From a virus: a stretch of DNA of 39,796 nucleotides. Numbering within the stretch: position 1 is the first letter of the stretch; the number at the start of each line of letters is the position of its first letter. The notes beneath the pieces were generated by a model. It worked only from the letters and a program-made list of their open reading frames with translations. It made no database searches and was not told where the DNA came from. Made by a program: the position numbers and the translations under genes. This document shows, piece after piece, positions 39,591 to 39,796 of the stretch. The stretch covers positions 1-39,796 of IMG/VR virus record IMGVR_UViG_3300025141_000259; one strand, given 5' to 3'.

Positions 39591-39796
39591 TTAAAATATT
39601 ATTTATATTATTATTTTTATTTTCTTGTACTAATGATACAAATCCATTAGAAACACAAGAAAATAATTTAACAACAATGTCAGCAGAATCACCGACAATA
39701 AATCCTGGTGATTTACCAGAACCATTTATAGTTGGTGGTGAAGAAGTAGACCCCGCGTGTCCTAATTGTAAATATCCATTTATGGTTTCACTTAGA
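39587..39796 (+). CDS. Secreted trypsin-like (S1) serine protease precursor, lipoprotein signal (partial)
   Basis: The first 70 residues are visible before the window ends. A short signal peptide (MIKILFILLFLF) is followed by Ser-Cys14, a lipobox-like site, so a lipid-anchored product is likely. A Ser/Thr/Pro-rich propeptide of about 33 residues then leads to FIVGGEEVDP and CKYPFMVSLR. IVGG at residues 48-51 and the YPFMVSLR strand are the hallmark start of mature trypsin-family proteases, where cleavage before Ile activates the enzyme. A Cys pair (CPNC) lies between. The catalytic His, Asp and Ser lie beyond the window. The ATG overlaps the previous stop (ATGA). Confidence 0.75.
   Translation, partial: MIKILFILLFLFSCTNDTNPLETQENNLTTMSAESPTINPGDLPEPFIVGGEEVDPACPNCKYPFMVSLR

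Noticed and set aside
1-39796. CRISPR arrays, insertion sequences, tRNA genes, prophage attachment sites
   Set aside because: No regularly spaced repeats, transposase genes, terminal inverted repeats or cloverleaf sequences were seen. The only repeats are inside fibre, scaffold and sheath genes.

Overview
The window is a contiguous piece of an AT-rich tailed-phage genome. It belongs to a T4-like myovirus with a contractile tail and is only distantly related to T4 itself. Every convincing gene is on the plus strand, genes are tightly packed with many ATGA, TAATG or TAGTG stop/start overlaps, and no stretch over about 160 bases lacks a gene apart from leaders and terminators. The gene content (capsid, sheath, tube, gp32-like, UvsX-like, gp41-like) identifies the phage group. 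A B12-dependent ribonucleotide reductase, a sulfotransferase and a fibre tip resembling Bacteroidota surface proteins suggest an aquatic, possibly marine, setting. The host cannot be fixed from the sequence.

Layout. Bases 1-10,600 hold head and neck genes: two small unknowns, an acidic scaffold (gp22-like), the major capsid protein (gp23-like), a free-standing GIY-YIG endonuclease, a BppU_N-like protein, a collagen-like fibre, neck proteins (gp13/gp14-like) separated by a second GIY-YIG endonuclease, and a gp15-like sheath terminator. Bases 10,600-25,300 hold the tail: two tandem sheath genes, tube, a GH108 muramidase, a gp26-like tail assembly protein with an apparent frameshifted extension, tape measure, a tube-cap-like protein, a LysM (gp53/gpX-like) protein and a very large hub protein. 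Bases 25,300-30,800 are accessory: a short family-A polymerase-like protein, two unknowns, and a redox cluster. Bases 30,900-36,200 are replication and recombination: SSB, RecA/UvsX, 5'-3' exonuclease, a sulfotransferase and a DnaB/gp41 helicase. The right end holds a Mom-like protein, class II RNR, a nucleotidyltransferase and the start of a secreted trypsin-like lipoprotein.

The most striking feature is a thioredoxin gene at 30490-30825. The first cysteine of its WCGPC active site is encoded by in-frame TGA. A GC-rich hairpin with a GGTC apical loop follows 22 nt downstream, and this matches the bacterial SECIS design. Several other genes in the window end in TGA, so the code as a whole is not reassigned. 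This looks like a phage selenoprotein. The same window carries an adenosylcobalamin-dependent RNR, which needs a thioredoxin-type reductant, a second thioredoxin-fold protein, and a leader upstream of uvsX that resembles a compact cobalamin riboswitch. Together they suggest a phage nucleotide-metabolism module tied to B12 and selenium.

Late or structural operons are preceded by a repeated intergenic motif close to TATTTATATATGA. I infer that this is the phage's own promoter. It reads as the reverse complement of the T4 late box TATAAATA.
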